From NCBI RefSeq assembly GCF_900096905.1, contig NZ_FMYI01000006.1, positions 1-64,000 of the forward strand: DNA of 64,000 nt, in the 5' to 3' direction. Shown piece after piece: positions 33,028-41,269 of the stretch. The notes under the pieces are model-generated. The model searched no databases and had not been told where the DNA came from. It was given only the letters and a program-made list of their open reading frames with translations. Position 1 is the stretch's first letter; every line of letters starts with the position of its first letter. Position numbers and translations under genes: made by a program. The stretch is from Pelagirhabdus alkalitolerans (GTDB lineage: Bacteria; Bacillota; Bacilli; Bacillales; Amphibacillaceae).

Positions 33028-33876
33028 TTGTTTATTTTCGAATCAAAACGTATTTTTATTGTAATTTTAGGTGCTTTAATCAATGCGATGGCGCTTAATT
33101 TTTTCCTAATAGGAGCAGACGTATACGCTAGTGGATTTACTGGTATGGCACAGCTATTATCGACTGTATTTACTGATTTTCTTGATATTGATTTTATTAG
33201 TACAGGTTTGTGGTTGCTAATCCTTAATATTCCTGTTGGTGTTTTAGGTTGGTTTAAAGTTGGTCGACATTTTACTGTTTACAGTTTTGTTTCAGTTATC
33301 ATGACCACTCTATTTTTAGAAATTATACCGATTGTGACATTTTCAGATGATATTATGTTAAACGCAGTGTTTGGTGGTGTACTTGGAGGTTTTGGTGTAG
33401 GTATTACATTAAAATGGGGTGCATCTACAGGTGGTTCTGATATTGTGGCGATGGTTCTCTCACGTATGAAAGATAAACCTATTGGTGGCTATTTAATGGT
33501 TGTTAATGGTGTTATCATCTTCTTCGCTGGTGTTTTGAACGAACCAGAGAACGCCTTGTATACATTGCTTGCACTTTATGTAACGACACGTGTCGTTGAT
33601 GGTTTGCATACGCGTCATGAGAAAGTAACGGCCATGATTGTGACGAAGAAAACAGATGAAATGCAAGAAGCTATTCATCAGACAGTTGTTAGAGGGATTA
33701 CGATCTTACCAGCACGAGGTGCATACACTAAAGAAGACAAATCGATGTTGGTTCTTGTTATCACGCGTTATGAGCTTTATGACCTTGAACGTATTATAAA
33801 TGAAGTAGACCCTCAAGCCTTTACGAACATTGTTCATACAGCAGGCGTGTTCGGTTTCTTCCGTCGAGATCATTAA
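33028..33876 (+). CDS. YitT-family membrane protein (DUF161/DUF2179)
   Basis: Family of unknown transport-like function. 282 aa from a TTG at 33028, chosen for the GGGGG 8 bp upstream; TTG at 33013 would overlap that site. About five membrane helices in the first 190 aa, with the family's GGSDIVAMVLSR motif, then a cytosolic DUF2179 domain (about 200-282) ending in FTNIVHTAGVFGFFR. It stands alone. Confidence 0.9.
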   Translation: MFIFESKRIFIVILGALINAMALNFFLIGADVYASGFTGMAQLLSTVFTDFLDIDFISTGLWLLILNIPVGVLGWFKVGRHFTVYSFVSVIMTTLFLEIIPIVTFSDDIMLNAVFGGVLGGFGVGITLKWGASTGGSDIVAMVLSRMKDKPIGGYLMVVNGVIIFFAGVLNEPENALYTLLALYVTTRVVDGLHTRHEKVTAMIVTKKTDEMQEAIHQTVVRGITILPARGAYTKEDKSMLVLVITRYELYDLERIINEVDPQAFTNIVHTAGVFGFFRRDH

Positions 33877-33885
33877 TGCTTGTTT

Positions 33886-33912
33886 AAATTCCGTCAGATA
33901 TTGGCGGAATTT
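33886..33912 (+). terminator. Hairpin after the yitT-family gene
   Basis: AAATTCCGTC pairs with GGCGGAATTT (one G-U). Only a short T-rich tail follows, so it is a modest terminator. Confidence 0.55.
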
Positions 33913-33947
33913 ATCATTTGATTGTCGGTTAAAAATAATCTGAATTG

Positions 33948-34078
33948 TGATAAGATTAAATTAATCAACTTACAGTGCATTCAATGCACCTTACACGTTA
34001 CCTTCCCTTATGCATATTTCGACAAAGGTAATGTGAAATCAAGCTCTAGACTGATCATAGTCGGAGCTTATTTTTTTG
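33948..34078 (+). ncRNA. Candidate small RNA or structured leader of comP
   Basis: An extended -10 TGATAAGAT lies at 33948-33956. Downstream are a small hairpin GTGCAT/ATGCAC (33975-33989), an 11-bp stem CACGTTACCTT (33994-34004) / AAGGTAATGTG (34025-34035) with a loop starting CCC, and an intrinsic terminator (34041-34069) with seven T at 34071-34077. comP starts 24 bp later. Either a ~115-nt small RNA or a comP leader ending in an attenuator. No known riboswitch was recognised. Confidence 0.45.
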
Positions 34079-34101
34079 TATGTTAGGAAAGGTGAATCAG
34101 G

Positions 34102-36429
34102 ATGTTCCAAATAAAAAACAATTTCTTAAACCAATACAGCTTAAAAGTTTTGATCATTTTAACCGCTTTTTTACATATATTTTTATTTTCAAAGAATTTA
34201 AACCCTTATGTCGGAATTGAATTTGATCAAAATCAAAATGATGAGTATGAAATTTCTGAGTTTCACAGTCTCGGTTGGGGCAGATATAGTGAGCTTGAAG
34301 TAGGTGATGAAATTGTACAGGTTGACGATCATAGAGTTGAACAACTCCCAATAATTGAAACAAATCGTGAAATTGGAAGTGCTGATCGTCTCACAGTTCG
34401 TCGTGATGAGCAAGTATTCACGATAAATGTTGCCTATACCCCCGATTTATTTGGTCAATATATTTTACATATTGGACTCCCTTTAATTTATTTTATTTTC
34501 AGCTTCATCTTGTCGTTCGTTCTATTAAATCGTCCTAAAATCGAATTCAGTTCACGCGTATTAACAGTTATGATTTTGCTGATTAGTTTAAGTTATATGT
34601 CTTCAAGCTTAGCGATGAAACATGAACCAATCGGCATGTTGATATTATCAACTGTATTTTTATTATCACCTGCTGTGTTTTATCATTTTGTGTATTTGTT
34701 CTTTAAAGAGAAAGATAAACAGTGGTATACTTTACGATCTGTTTGGTTTCTATACACAGTAGCCATGGTTGGAAGCACCTTGACGTTATACCTAATTATT
34801 CAACAACAATTTACGGGTCGACATTTATTACTACCATTTTTTATTATCATTATGATGGGGATTGTTATTCAGTTGATACGTGGTCTTATTCGTTTAAGAA
34901 AAGATCCGCTCATTAATACACTTCAAGGTTTTCTTATTGCGATTACCGTTGCTGTTGCGCCATTTTTATTTTTATTTGTTCTACCGAAACTAATTATTGG
35001 GAGAACGATCATTATACCTGAACTCGCTAATGTGTTTTTATTTTTCATACCGGCTGGATTCTTGTATATGACGGTGACCGATCAGTTGTATGTTTTGAAG
35101 TTTAAAATTAATCAATTTCCTTATCATTTGACGTTGGCTGCATTATTTTCATTTGTCATGACAGTCGTTTACATGGTTTTAGGCAATCAAACACCCCAAT
35201 CAAGAGAACACCTACAATTCTTTTTTTACACAATTGTTTTAACATTTATTTTTCTTTTTATTAAAAAAAGATTAGATAGTTATTTAAGGTATCAATTATT
35301 TGTTTCTCGTCATGATTTTCAAGCAAGTGTTTATCGTTTCGGTGAGATGATCAAGCGGGAAAAGGATCGCCAAGGGATTATAAAAGCTTTTAAACGAGAA
35401 CTAAGCGATGTATTACCTGTTATTAAATTAGAAGAACATCAACTAAAACCCAAGTTCGATCAAAGTATGCAGAAAGGAATAGATCCGGTTTTTATTCCGT
35501 TACTTCGAGACTATCAAACTGAACAATTGAACCTTGGACAATTACTTGGAAGAAAGGGCAGGTATGCCATTCCGATCGATTCTTATCAGAAAGAGTTGAC
35601 TGTCCTATTTATTGCCACTCAAACTGAATATTTAACTAAGGATCAGCTTGATTGGCTAACGAGTTTAATCCAATTCACTCGATTAGCACTAGAAAATCAA
35701 ACAAAAATTGACGAATTGCTTGAAGAACTAGAAGAGGTTACTCACATAGATCAAACTGGATGGTTATCCAGATTAATGTTCCATTGGTCAGAAAATGAAA
35801 GACAATCACTAGCCCGAGATATTCATGATACGTTTTTACAAGACCTGATCCAATTAAAACGTCAGCTGGAATCGATTCGTTATTTGTCGAATCCAGAACA
35901 ATTAAAAACTCAAATAATTGAAAAAGAAGAAGCCATTAAAGATATGATTTATGAAGTTCGCGAAACATGTACCAACCTATATCCGACTGTATTAGCAGAG
36001 GTTGGTTTAATGGAAGCAATCGATGAGTCACTCACAAAATTTAGATTACAATCCAATAGTCATTTATTATTTGAGACGAATGTTGAACAGTTTGATGACT
36101 TATCGAAGGATATACAATTAAGTTTGTTTCGGATCATACAAGAATGGTTAACCAACGCCAAAAAACACGCTCAAGCCAGTCAGATTTCAATAAATTTAAG
36201 AGTTGAAAAAGAGTACGTTTATTTAAATTATGAAGATGATGGAAAAGGTTTTGTGTTGGATGATGAAAAAGAACCTCACCAAGGGATGGGACTCATGTCG
36301 ATTAAGACACGAATTAATAGTTTAAAGGGTACTTTAAAATATACAGAAAAAGAACAAGGTGTTAAAATGTCAGCAGTTATACCCATCCAAAAAGGAGAAG
36401 GTCAATATGCACACTATTTTAATCGTTGA
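34102..36429 (+). CDS. comP: ComP-type sensor histidine kinase
   Basis: Membrane kinase expected to phosphorylate ComA. 775 aa (B. subtilis ComP is ~770). Helix 1 (about 13-30) is followed by an extracellular PDZ-like loop (about 38-115, with LEVGDEIVQVDDHRV), then about seven more helices to ~345, a cytosolic linker, a HisKA_3 dimerisation domain with H575 in LARDIHDTFLQDLIQLKRQ, and a HATPase with EWLTNAKKHAQAS and YEDDGKGF. It overlaps comA by 23 bp. No comQ or comX lies upstream, so the ligand is unknown. Confidence 0.88.
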   Translation: MFQIKNNFLNQYSLKVLIILTAFLHIFLFSKNLNPYVGIEFDQNQNDEYEISEFHSLGWGRYSELEVGDEIVQVDDHRVEQLPIIETNREIGSADRLTVRRDEQVFTINVAYTPDLFGQYILHIGLPLIYFIFSFILSFVLLNRPKIEFSSRVLTVMILLISLSYMSSSLAMKHEPIGMLILSTVFLLSPAVFYHFVYLFFKEKDKQWYTLRSVWFLYTVAMVGSTLTLYLIIQQQFTGRHLLLPFFIIIMMGIVIQLIRGLIRLRKDPLINTLQGFLIAITVAVAPFLFLFVLPKLIIGRTIIIPELANVFLFFIPAGFLYMTVTDQLYVLKFKINQFPYHLTLAALFSFVMTVVYMVLGNQTPQSREHLQFFFYTIVLTFIFLFIKKRLDSYLRYQLFVSRHDFQASVYRFGEMIKREKDRQGIIKAFKRELSDVLPVIKLEEHQLKPKFDQSMQKGIDPVFIPLLRDYQTEQLNLGQLLGRKGRYAIPIDSYQKELTVLFIATQTEYLTKDQLDWLTSLIQFTRLALENQTKIDELLEELEEVTHIDQTGWLSRLMFHWSENERQSLARDIHDTFLQDLIQLKRQLESIRYLSNPEQLKTQIIEKEEAIKDMIYEVRETCTNLYPTVLAEVGLMEAIDESLTKFRLQSNSHLLFETNVEQFDDLSKDIQLSLFRIIQEWLTNAKKHAQASQISINLRVEKEYVYLNYEDDGKGFVLDDEKEPHQGMGLMSIKTRINSLKGTLKYTEKEQGVKMSAVIPIQKGEGQYAHYFNR

Positions 36430-37051
36430 TGACCATGTCATGGTCGGAGAAGGGACAAAACGCTTGTTGTTGGATGAAGGTGGATTTTCTGTTGATTTTG
36501 TTTCAGAACCTAATGATGCGTTAGATCTTATTCATGAGAAGGCATATGATTTATATATTGTTGATTTAAATATGCCAGATATAAATGGTATTGAGCTCAC
36601 TCAATCGATTAAAAAAATTCATGATCAAGCAAAAGTTTTAATTTATACAGGTTATGATACAAAGGTCTATGTCAATCGAATGATTGATGTTGGCATTATC
36701 GGTTTTTTAAGTAAAAGCTACTCAAATCAACAGCTAATTCAGGCTGTTAAATCAGCGATTAATGATTTAGCTGTTTTGCCAATTGATTGGCTTATGCACC
36801 TGCAACGTAGAGAGCAGTCAATTCAATCTTCTGATGGAAAAGAAGCAACCTTGACAAGTGTTGAACATCAGTTGTTATTATTTGTGAATAAAGGCTATTC
36901 GAATGATGACATCGCTGAAGAAATTAATGTAAGCAGGAGGACAGTTGAGCGGTACTTAACAACAATTTTTCAAAAGTTACGTGTTTCCTCAAGAGCTGAG
37001 GCAATTAAGAGAGGAAAAGAACTAGGAATAATCCCTGATATTACACTATAA
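36407..37051 (+). CDS. comA: ComA-type response regulator
   Basis: DNA-binding partner of ComP. 214 aa, the same length as B. subtilis ComA, from the ATG at 36407 (AAAGGAGAAGG upstream). Receiver domain (about 1-120) with DD at 8-9, phosphorylated D53 in YIVDLNMPD and a Lys in LSKSYS; a LuxR/NarL HTH at about 147-205 (LTSVEHQLLLFVNKGYSNDD, then VSRRTVERYL). Its start lies within the 3' end of comP. Targets unknown; no degQ, srfA or rap gene is in the window. Confidence 0.9.
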   Translation: MHTILIVDDHVMVGEGTKRLLLDEGGFSVDFVSEPNDALDLIHEKAYDLYIVDLNMPDINGIELTQSIKKIHDQAKVLIYTGYDTKVYVNRMIDVGIIGFLSKSYSNQQLIQAVKSAINDLAVLPIDWLMHLQRREQSIQSSDGKEATLTSVEHQLLLFVNKGYSNDDIAEEINVSRRTVERYLTTIFQKLRVSSRAEAIKRGKELGIIPDITL

Positions 37052-37057
37052 AAATAA

Positions 37058-37337
37058 GAGTCTGAGACAAAACAAAAATGAATATCTTGAAACACGAACA
37101 ATTCGATCAAAAGGGCATCGCAATCTGAAATAGACTCCCTTTCTGCGGGCACGGCCTCAGCTAACTTTAGAAGCAAAACTCGCTTCTAAAGTGGATCTTC
37201 GGCTCATGCTTTTCCCGCGAGAGTCTCGTCCATTTCAGACTGCTATGAGAAATGTAAACAAATAGCCGGACAAAAATAGTATTTTAACTATTTTTGTCCG
37301 GCTATTACATTGACTTATTTACTTTTGTCTCAGACTC
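37058..37337. repeat. Structured MITE-like repeat, copy 2
   Basis: 280 bp bounded by a 15-bp inverted repeat, GAGTCTGAGACAAAA (37058-37072) and TTTTGTCTCAGACTC (37323-37337). It contains the 74-nt core (37145-37218) shared with 11301-11374, with inner stem CTTTAGAAGC/GCTTCTAAAG and outer stem TCTGAAAT/ATTTCAGA. It also has a perfect 20-bp hairpin AATAGCCGGACAAAAATAGT (37261-37280) with its partner at 37287-37306. No credible ORF. Confidence 0.85.
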
Positions 37338-37354
37338 CTATTTAAAATGATTTA

Positions 37355-37618
37355 CTAATATCCATGCTCAGTCATAATGGATTCAACTTTTTCGATAAGT
37401 GGTTCCCAATCTGCATCAAACTGTTTGTTAATCGTGATGAAAAATTGATAACCAAATACATTATCGACTTCATCTAGGGCAAGCAATTCATTTAAAACGT
37501 CATATTGGCTTGTTTCGCCTTTTTTAACAGAAATACTAGCGTCACCTTGGAAAATTTGATTGTCTGATGTAAACTTCATTGCGTTTGGGTTAGGTGTTGC
37601 TTCTGCAATAACACTCAT
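37355..37618 (-). CDS. Nfu N-terminal-domain protein, 87 aa
   Basis: A stand-alone Nfu_N domain (EATPNPNAMKFTSDNQIF, VFGYQFFITINKQFDADW), the part that precedes the NifU-like scaffold in larger Nfu proteins. It has no CxxC, so it does not itself build a cluster by the usual route. Small versions like this are common in Bacillales. GGAGTTG ribosome site. The gap of 24 bp to the upstream HAD gene suggests an operon. Role in Fe-S biogenesis is family inference. Confidence 0.85.
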   Translation of the reverse strand: MSVIAEATPNPNAMKFTSDNQIFQGDASISVKKGETSQYDVLNELLALDEVDNVFGYQFFITINKQFDADWEPLIEKVESIMTEHGY

Positions 37619-37642
37619 GAAATCAACTCCTTTTTGTAGTCT

Positions 37643-38461
37643 TTATGATAATTGTAGATAATCTTCGATAAAATCTGCAACGCCATGTTCTTCATTTGTT
37701 TTCGTTTCATACTTTGCTACTTGTTTTAGTTCGTCAATAGCATTTCCCATCGCGACACCAACACCTGCAAAGTCTAGCATCTCCAAATCATTGTCTTCAT
37801 CTCCGAAAGCTAAAATATTTTCGGGCTCAATTTGATAATAATGGGCAATGCGTTTTAACGCAACTGATTTGTTCATGCCTTTTCTGACTATTTCGATCAT
37901 ATTCCAAGGTGCGCCCCATTTTCTATGTTCGATGACTGAAGCGTGATTATGATCCAGTTCGCTTCTTAACTTTTCAATATGCTCATCACGAGGATGAATA
38001 AGAAGCGATGTTGGGTTATCTTTTAATTGATTTTTCAAACTTCCCACTCGGATTGGATTGTCTTCTTTTTCGATATGAACGATTTTCATGAGTTCAGTGT
38101 CATATTGATCGAGGTAGACATCATCTATAACCTCAGCCATAATATTTTGAACCTCTAAGTCATAACAAGTTTGAATAATACTTCTAGCTGTTCGAATCGG
38201 CAATGGACTATGTAGTACTCGCCATCTGTCATCTGTAGGGTGATGGAGATAAGCCCCATTAAAGTTCACCATAGGAGTCTGTAGTTGTAATTGATGATAA
38301 TAATGCAGGCTTGCCCGGTGTGGACGTCCGGTCGCAATGACAACAATATGTCCTTCTTTTTTGGCCTTATTGATGACAGTTTGTGAACGCTCGCTAATTG
38401 TTTGTTGGTCTGTTAATAACGTACCATCAAGATCTAGTGCGATTAGATGTTGTTTTGTCAT
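37643..38461 (-). CDS. Cof-type HAD-superfamily phosphatase
   Basis: Predicted Mg-dependent sugar- or nucleotide-phosphate phosphatase. 272 aa from the ATG at 38461 (GAGGTG upstream; the in-frame GTG at 38470 overlaps it). Motif I LDLDGTLLTD with the nucleophile Asp, motif II VIATGRPH, motif III Lys in GMNKSVALKRI, motif IV FGDEDNDLEML, and a C2B cap. Substrate cannot be told from sequence. Likely cotranscribed with the Nfu_N gene. Confidence 0.92.
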   Translation of the reverse strand: MTKQHLIALDLDGTLLTDQQTISERSQTVINKAKKEGHIVVIATGRPHRASLHYYHQLQLQTPMVNFNGAYLHHPTDDRWRVLHSPLPIRTARSIIQTCYDLEVQNIMAEVIDDVYLDQYDTELMKIVHIEKEDNPIRVGSLKNQLKDNPTSLLIHPRDEHIEKLRSELDHNHASVIEHRKWGAPWNMIEIVRKGMNKSVALKRIAHYYQIEPENILAFGDEDNDLEMLDFAGVGVAMGNAIDELKQVAKYETKTNEEHGVADFIEDYLQLS

Positions 38462-38649
38462 TTCTTTCACCTCAATCTTTCTCAGTCTAGTTTAATGAAG
38501 TTTTTCAGTGCTGTAAAGAAAAGAATCTAGTCAACGCATGCAGCATAAAATTTTAATGACGAGATAAATAATAGAGATCAGTTCACTTTTTTCACTTTTT
38601 TGTTTATAATGGAGTCGAACGAGGTATTTTGACTAAAGGAGTGTTAAAT

Positions 38650-38961
38650 ATGGATGAAGCATTACAAGAAAATTTACTCGGCGCTTTGGAAAATGTTATT
38701 GACCCAGAGCTCGGTATTGATATTGTTAATCTCGGATTAATTTATGGAGTTGACTTACAGGAAGATGGGACAGCAGTTGTAACCATGACGCTAACAGCTA
38801 TGGGTTGCCCTCTAGCTGGACACATCGAACAAGATGTAAAGCGTGCTCTATCAGATATTCCAGAGGTAAAAGAAGTTGAAGTGAATATCGTCTGGTCTCC
38901 ACCTTGGAGTAAAGACCGCATGTCACGTTATGCAAAAATCGCACTTGGTATCCCCGATTGA
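38650..38961 (+). CDS. MIP18/DUF59-family Fe-S assembly factor
   Basis: 103 aa from the ATG at 38650 (AAAGGAG upstream). NVIDPELGIDIVNLGLIYGV and TLTAMGCPLAGHIEQDVKRAL are the family's signatures, with the single conserved Cys in TAMGCPLAG. Such proteins (SufT/PaaD-like) help mature Fe-S proteins. A TATAAT at 38605-38610 and TTCACT at 38582 may be its promoter. It is divergent from the HAD-Nfu_N pair, so two Fe-S related units share this region. Confidence 0.93.
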   Translation: MDEALQENLLGALENVIDPELGIDIVNLGLIYGVDLQEDGTAVVTMTLTAMGCPLAGHIEQDVKRALSDIPEVKEVEVNIVWSPPWSKDRMSRYAKIALGIPD

Positions 38962-38968
38962 TTATGAG

Positions 38969-38996
38969 AAAGCCCACAATTTTGTGGGCTTTTTAT
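38969..38996 (+). terminator. Terminator between the DUF59 gene and fnr
   Basis: AAAGCCCACAA pairs perfectly with TTGTGGGCTTT, flanked by a short A-run and T-run, so it may work both ways. Confidence 0.85.
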
Positions 38997-39008
38997 ATTG
39001 AGATGGTT

Positions 39009-39710
39009 TTAGTTAATGGTACATAAAACAACCGGGCAATCTTCACAATTAATGGAAGTCTTTAGGTATTCTAGGTCATGTATACACAGTTTACCGTCTT
39101 GAATCGATACAACATTTAGTCGTCTTAATTCATTGATCATTCGATTAACCGATTCTCTAGAAGTGGCACAGAAATTTGCGATTTCTTGATTCGTCAGTTG
39201 AACGGTAAGATGAATGCCGTCGCTTTGTTTTTTGCCATAACTGTTAGATAATCGAATTAAAGTAGAATAGAGAGCCCCTTTTTTACCGTGTAAGATCAAA
39301 TCTCTAAATTTAGTTTGATCCTTACGATAATTTAAATTAGCCATTTTAATAAAGGCAAGATAAGCCTCTGTATCTTTTTCCATCGCTGTTTTTAACTTCT
39401 TTTGACCAAAAATAGCGACTTTTCCTGCTTCGGTGATTTTCCCATCGACTAAATAAGAAGTTGATTCTTCATCAATTGCTAGTTCACCAACTAAGTCACC
39501 TTCACCACAATATCTAAGCGTAAGCTCTCGTCCATCAGGACTTGCTTTATTAATCGTGAGATGTCCACTTAAAATCACATAAAGTTCATTTGCTTCTTCA
39601 CCTTGGCGGAATAAAAATGTATTCTTGCGCGTTTCAATATAATAATCGGGTTCTTGGAAATAAGGTTTTAGAGCAGCTGGTAGCTGATTAATTTGTATAT
39701 GTCTTCCCAT
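39009..39710 (-). CDS. fnr: Anaerobic regulator Fnr (Crp family)
   Basis: Oxygen-sensing activator of anaerobic genes. 233 aa from the ATG at 39710 (GGAGGAG upstream). Cyclic-nucleotide-like beta-barrel (about 12-125), dimer helix, and HTH with LTNQEIANFCATSRESVNRM (about 168-187). The C-terminus has C222-x2-C225-x4-C230 (NCEDCPVVLC), the C-terminal cluster-binding pattern of Bacillus Fnr rather than the N-terminal one of E. coli FNR. It lies 22 bp after uppP, so probably one transcript. Confidence 0.88.
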   Translation of the reverse strand: MGRHIQINQLPAALKPYFQEPDYYIETRKNTFLFRQGEEANELYVILSGHLTINKASPDGRELTLRYCGEGDLVGELAIDEESTSYLVDGKITEAGKVAIFGQKKLKTAMEKDTEAYLAFIKMANLNYRKDQTKFRDLILHGKKGALYSTLIRLSNSYGKKQSDGIHLTVQLTNQEIANFCATSRESVNRMINELRRLNVVSIQDGKLCIHDLEYLKTSINCEDCPVVLCTIN

Positions 39711-39732
39711 TCTAGCTCCTCCTTCACCTGTA

Positions 39733-40551
39733 TTATAGGATAATAAATGCGAATAGACCAATAGCGAAACAGTAAATTGCGAAATAAATTAATTGACCTC
39801 TTGCCATAATATTCATAAACCAGCGCAGTGAAAAATAGGTAGCAATACCAGCGGTTATAAAAGCGAATAAGTAAGGAATCCATAAATAACGAACAGACTC
39901 ATCCAGCAATTGATCCATAGATAAAATGAAAGTTCCTAAACTTACTGGGATGTAGAGTAGAAACGAAAAACGTAAAGCCGTTTTTTGTTTAATACCTAAT
40001 AACATAGCTGCGACTATGGTTGCACCTGATCGACTAATACCAGGTATGAGCGCAACGGATTGTGCAAGTCCAACAATAATAGCATCTTTTAAAGATAAAT
40101 CATTTTCTTTTTTCTGTCCTTTTAAATTTCGAATTAAAAACAAGAAAAATCCAGTTATGATCAATGTTATGCCAACCATATGAGCAGAGTTAAAAGTTGA
40201 CGCGATCACGTCTTCATATAATAAACCAATGACACCAGCAGGGATCGTTGCAATGATTAAGTATAATATGAATGTAAACTCACTTTTTCCATTGGTGTCG
40301 TTCTTAAATAAAAATTTAGCCCCATTTAATGTTAAACGCATAATATCGTGTCTGTAAATGATGAGTACTGCTATTAATGAGGCAAAGTTAACGAGAATTT
40401 CAAAAGATAAGTTTTCTAATTTTAAACCAAACAGGTCTTGTACAATGACAAGATGACCACTTGAGGAGATCGGAATGGGCTCTGTAAAACCTTGAACGAA
40501 TCCGAAAAATATGTACTGTAGTAATAGCGAAATATCATTAATTATAGTCAT
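39733..40551 (-). CDS. uppP: Undecaprenyl-diphosphatase UppP/BacA
   Basis: Membrane phosphatase that recycles the lipid carrier of cell-wall synthesis; extra copies give bacitracin resistance. 272 aa with about seven or eight helices and both family motifs: QGFTEPIPISSSGH near the N-terminus and PGISRSGATI in the middle. GGGGGA ribosome site. Bacilli often have several undecaprenyl phosphatases; this one leads a likely uppP-fnr unit. Confidence 0.95.
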   Translation of the reverse strand: MTIINDISLLLQYIFFGFVQGFTEPIPISSSGHLVIVQDLFGLKLENLSFEILVNFASLIAVLIIYRHDIMRLTLNGAKFLFKNDTNGKSEFTFILYLIIATIPAGVIGLLYEDVIASTFNSAHMVGITLIITGFFLFLIRNLKGQKKENDLSLKDAIIVGLAQSVALIPGISRSGATIVAAMLLGIKQKTALRFSFLLYIPVSLGTFILSMDQLLDESVRYLWIPYLFAFITAGIATYFSLRWFMNIMARGQLIYFAIYCFAIGLFAFIIL

Positions 40552-40632
40552 TTTAAATCCCCCGATTATGTATTAGTTGTCACGCTTTTTTCGTTTAAAC
40601 ATAAGTTATAGATGAGAAAGGAAGTGATCGTG

Positions 40633-41010
40633 ATGCATCATAATATGTATGATTTATGTCAACGACATATGCATCGATTTGTGTTACTACAAACAGCAGA
40701 AGGTGAGAACATACAAGGGGTTATTACAGACGTCAATCAAGAGTATGTATATCTTGCCGTTCCACCTTCAAGCATGAATGAAAGGGAGGCTGAAGAATCA
40801 AACCGCCAATTCTCACCGTACTCAAGGCCACCATATGGAAGACCAAGACCTGGTCGTCCAGGGCCTTATCCACCATATGGAAGACCACCGTATGGACCAA
40901 GACCCCCGTATGGACCAAGACCCCCTCATTACTACCGACCGAGTCCGTTTCAGCGATTAGTTTTACCACTTGCTGCTTTAACTGCTTTAACTGTGTTGCC
41001 TTGGTATTAA
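40633..41010 (+). CDS. Pro/Tyr/Arg/Gly-rich hypothetical protein, 125 aa
   Basis: Not assigned to a family. The N-terminal ~50 aa (RFVLLQTAEGENIQGVITDV, QEYVYLAVP) look like a small beta-barrel, Sm/Hfq-like in pattern. A low-complexity stretch follows (about 66-105) built from PPYGRP, RPGRPGPYP and PPYGPRP units, then a short hydrophobic C-terminus (LVLPLAALTALTVLPWY). Start ATG at 40633 chosen for GGAAGTGA upstream. Proteins of this make-up occur in Bacillaceae, sometimes in spores; no function can be claimed. Confidence 0.75.
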   Translation: MHHNMYDLCQRHMHRFVLLQTAEGENIQGVITDVNQEYVYLAVPPSSMNEREAEESNRQFSPYSRPPYGRPRPGRPGPYPPYGRPPYGPRPPYGPRPPHYYRPSPFQRLVLPLAALTALTVLPWY

Positions 41011-41018
41011 TGCTTCGT

Positions 41019-41053
41019 CCCCATGCTTATTTAAAAGCATGGGGGCTCTTTTG
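41019..41053 (+). terminator. Terminator after the Pro-rich protein gene
   Basis: CCCCATGCTT pairs with AAGCATGGGG; T-rich sequence follows. Confidence 0.85.
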
Positions 41054-41187
41054 TTTAAGTCTGAAAGTAATTATATCATTGAGGTAGTGAAAAAGGAATT
41101 CAATCCAAACTATTTTTACAAGGTTTTTACAATAATTCCTCTCTTCATTTGAATAATAGTTTATAAATAAGTTTTTTATGTAAATGC

Positions 41188-41232
41188 TTGATTATTAAGC
41201 ATAAATGTCTTATATTAGTACCTAGTACTAAT
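41188..41232 (+). promoter_or_regulatory. fabHF promoter with FapR operator
   Basis: TTGATT (41188-41193), a 17-bp spacer and TATATT (41211-41216). The perfect FapR box ATTAGTACCTAGTACTAAT (41214-41232) overlaps the -10. FapR represses lipid genes until malonyl-CoA rises. The same arrangement precedes fabI. Confidence 0.92.
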
Positions 41233-41269
41233 AATTGATTATAAAAAATCCGAGTGAGGAGTTAAGTAT

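Noticed and set aside
33984..34034. Possible ComX-like pheromone gene before comP (MHLTRYLPLC...)
   Set aside because: Only about 15 codons, no ribosome site, no Trp near the C-terminus, and no comQ.
40733..40969. Frames on both strands in the Pro-rich repeat gene
   Set aside because: By-products of the PPYGRP codon repeats; only the frame from 40633 has a ribosome site.
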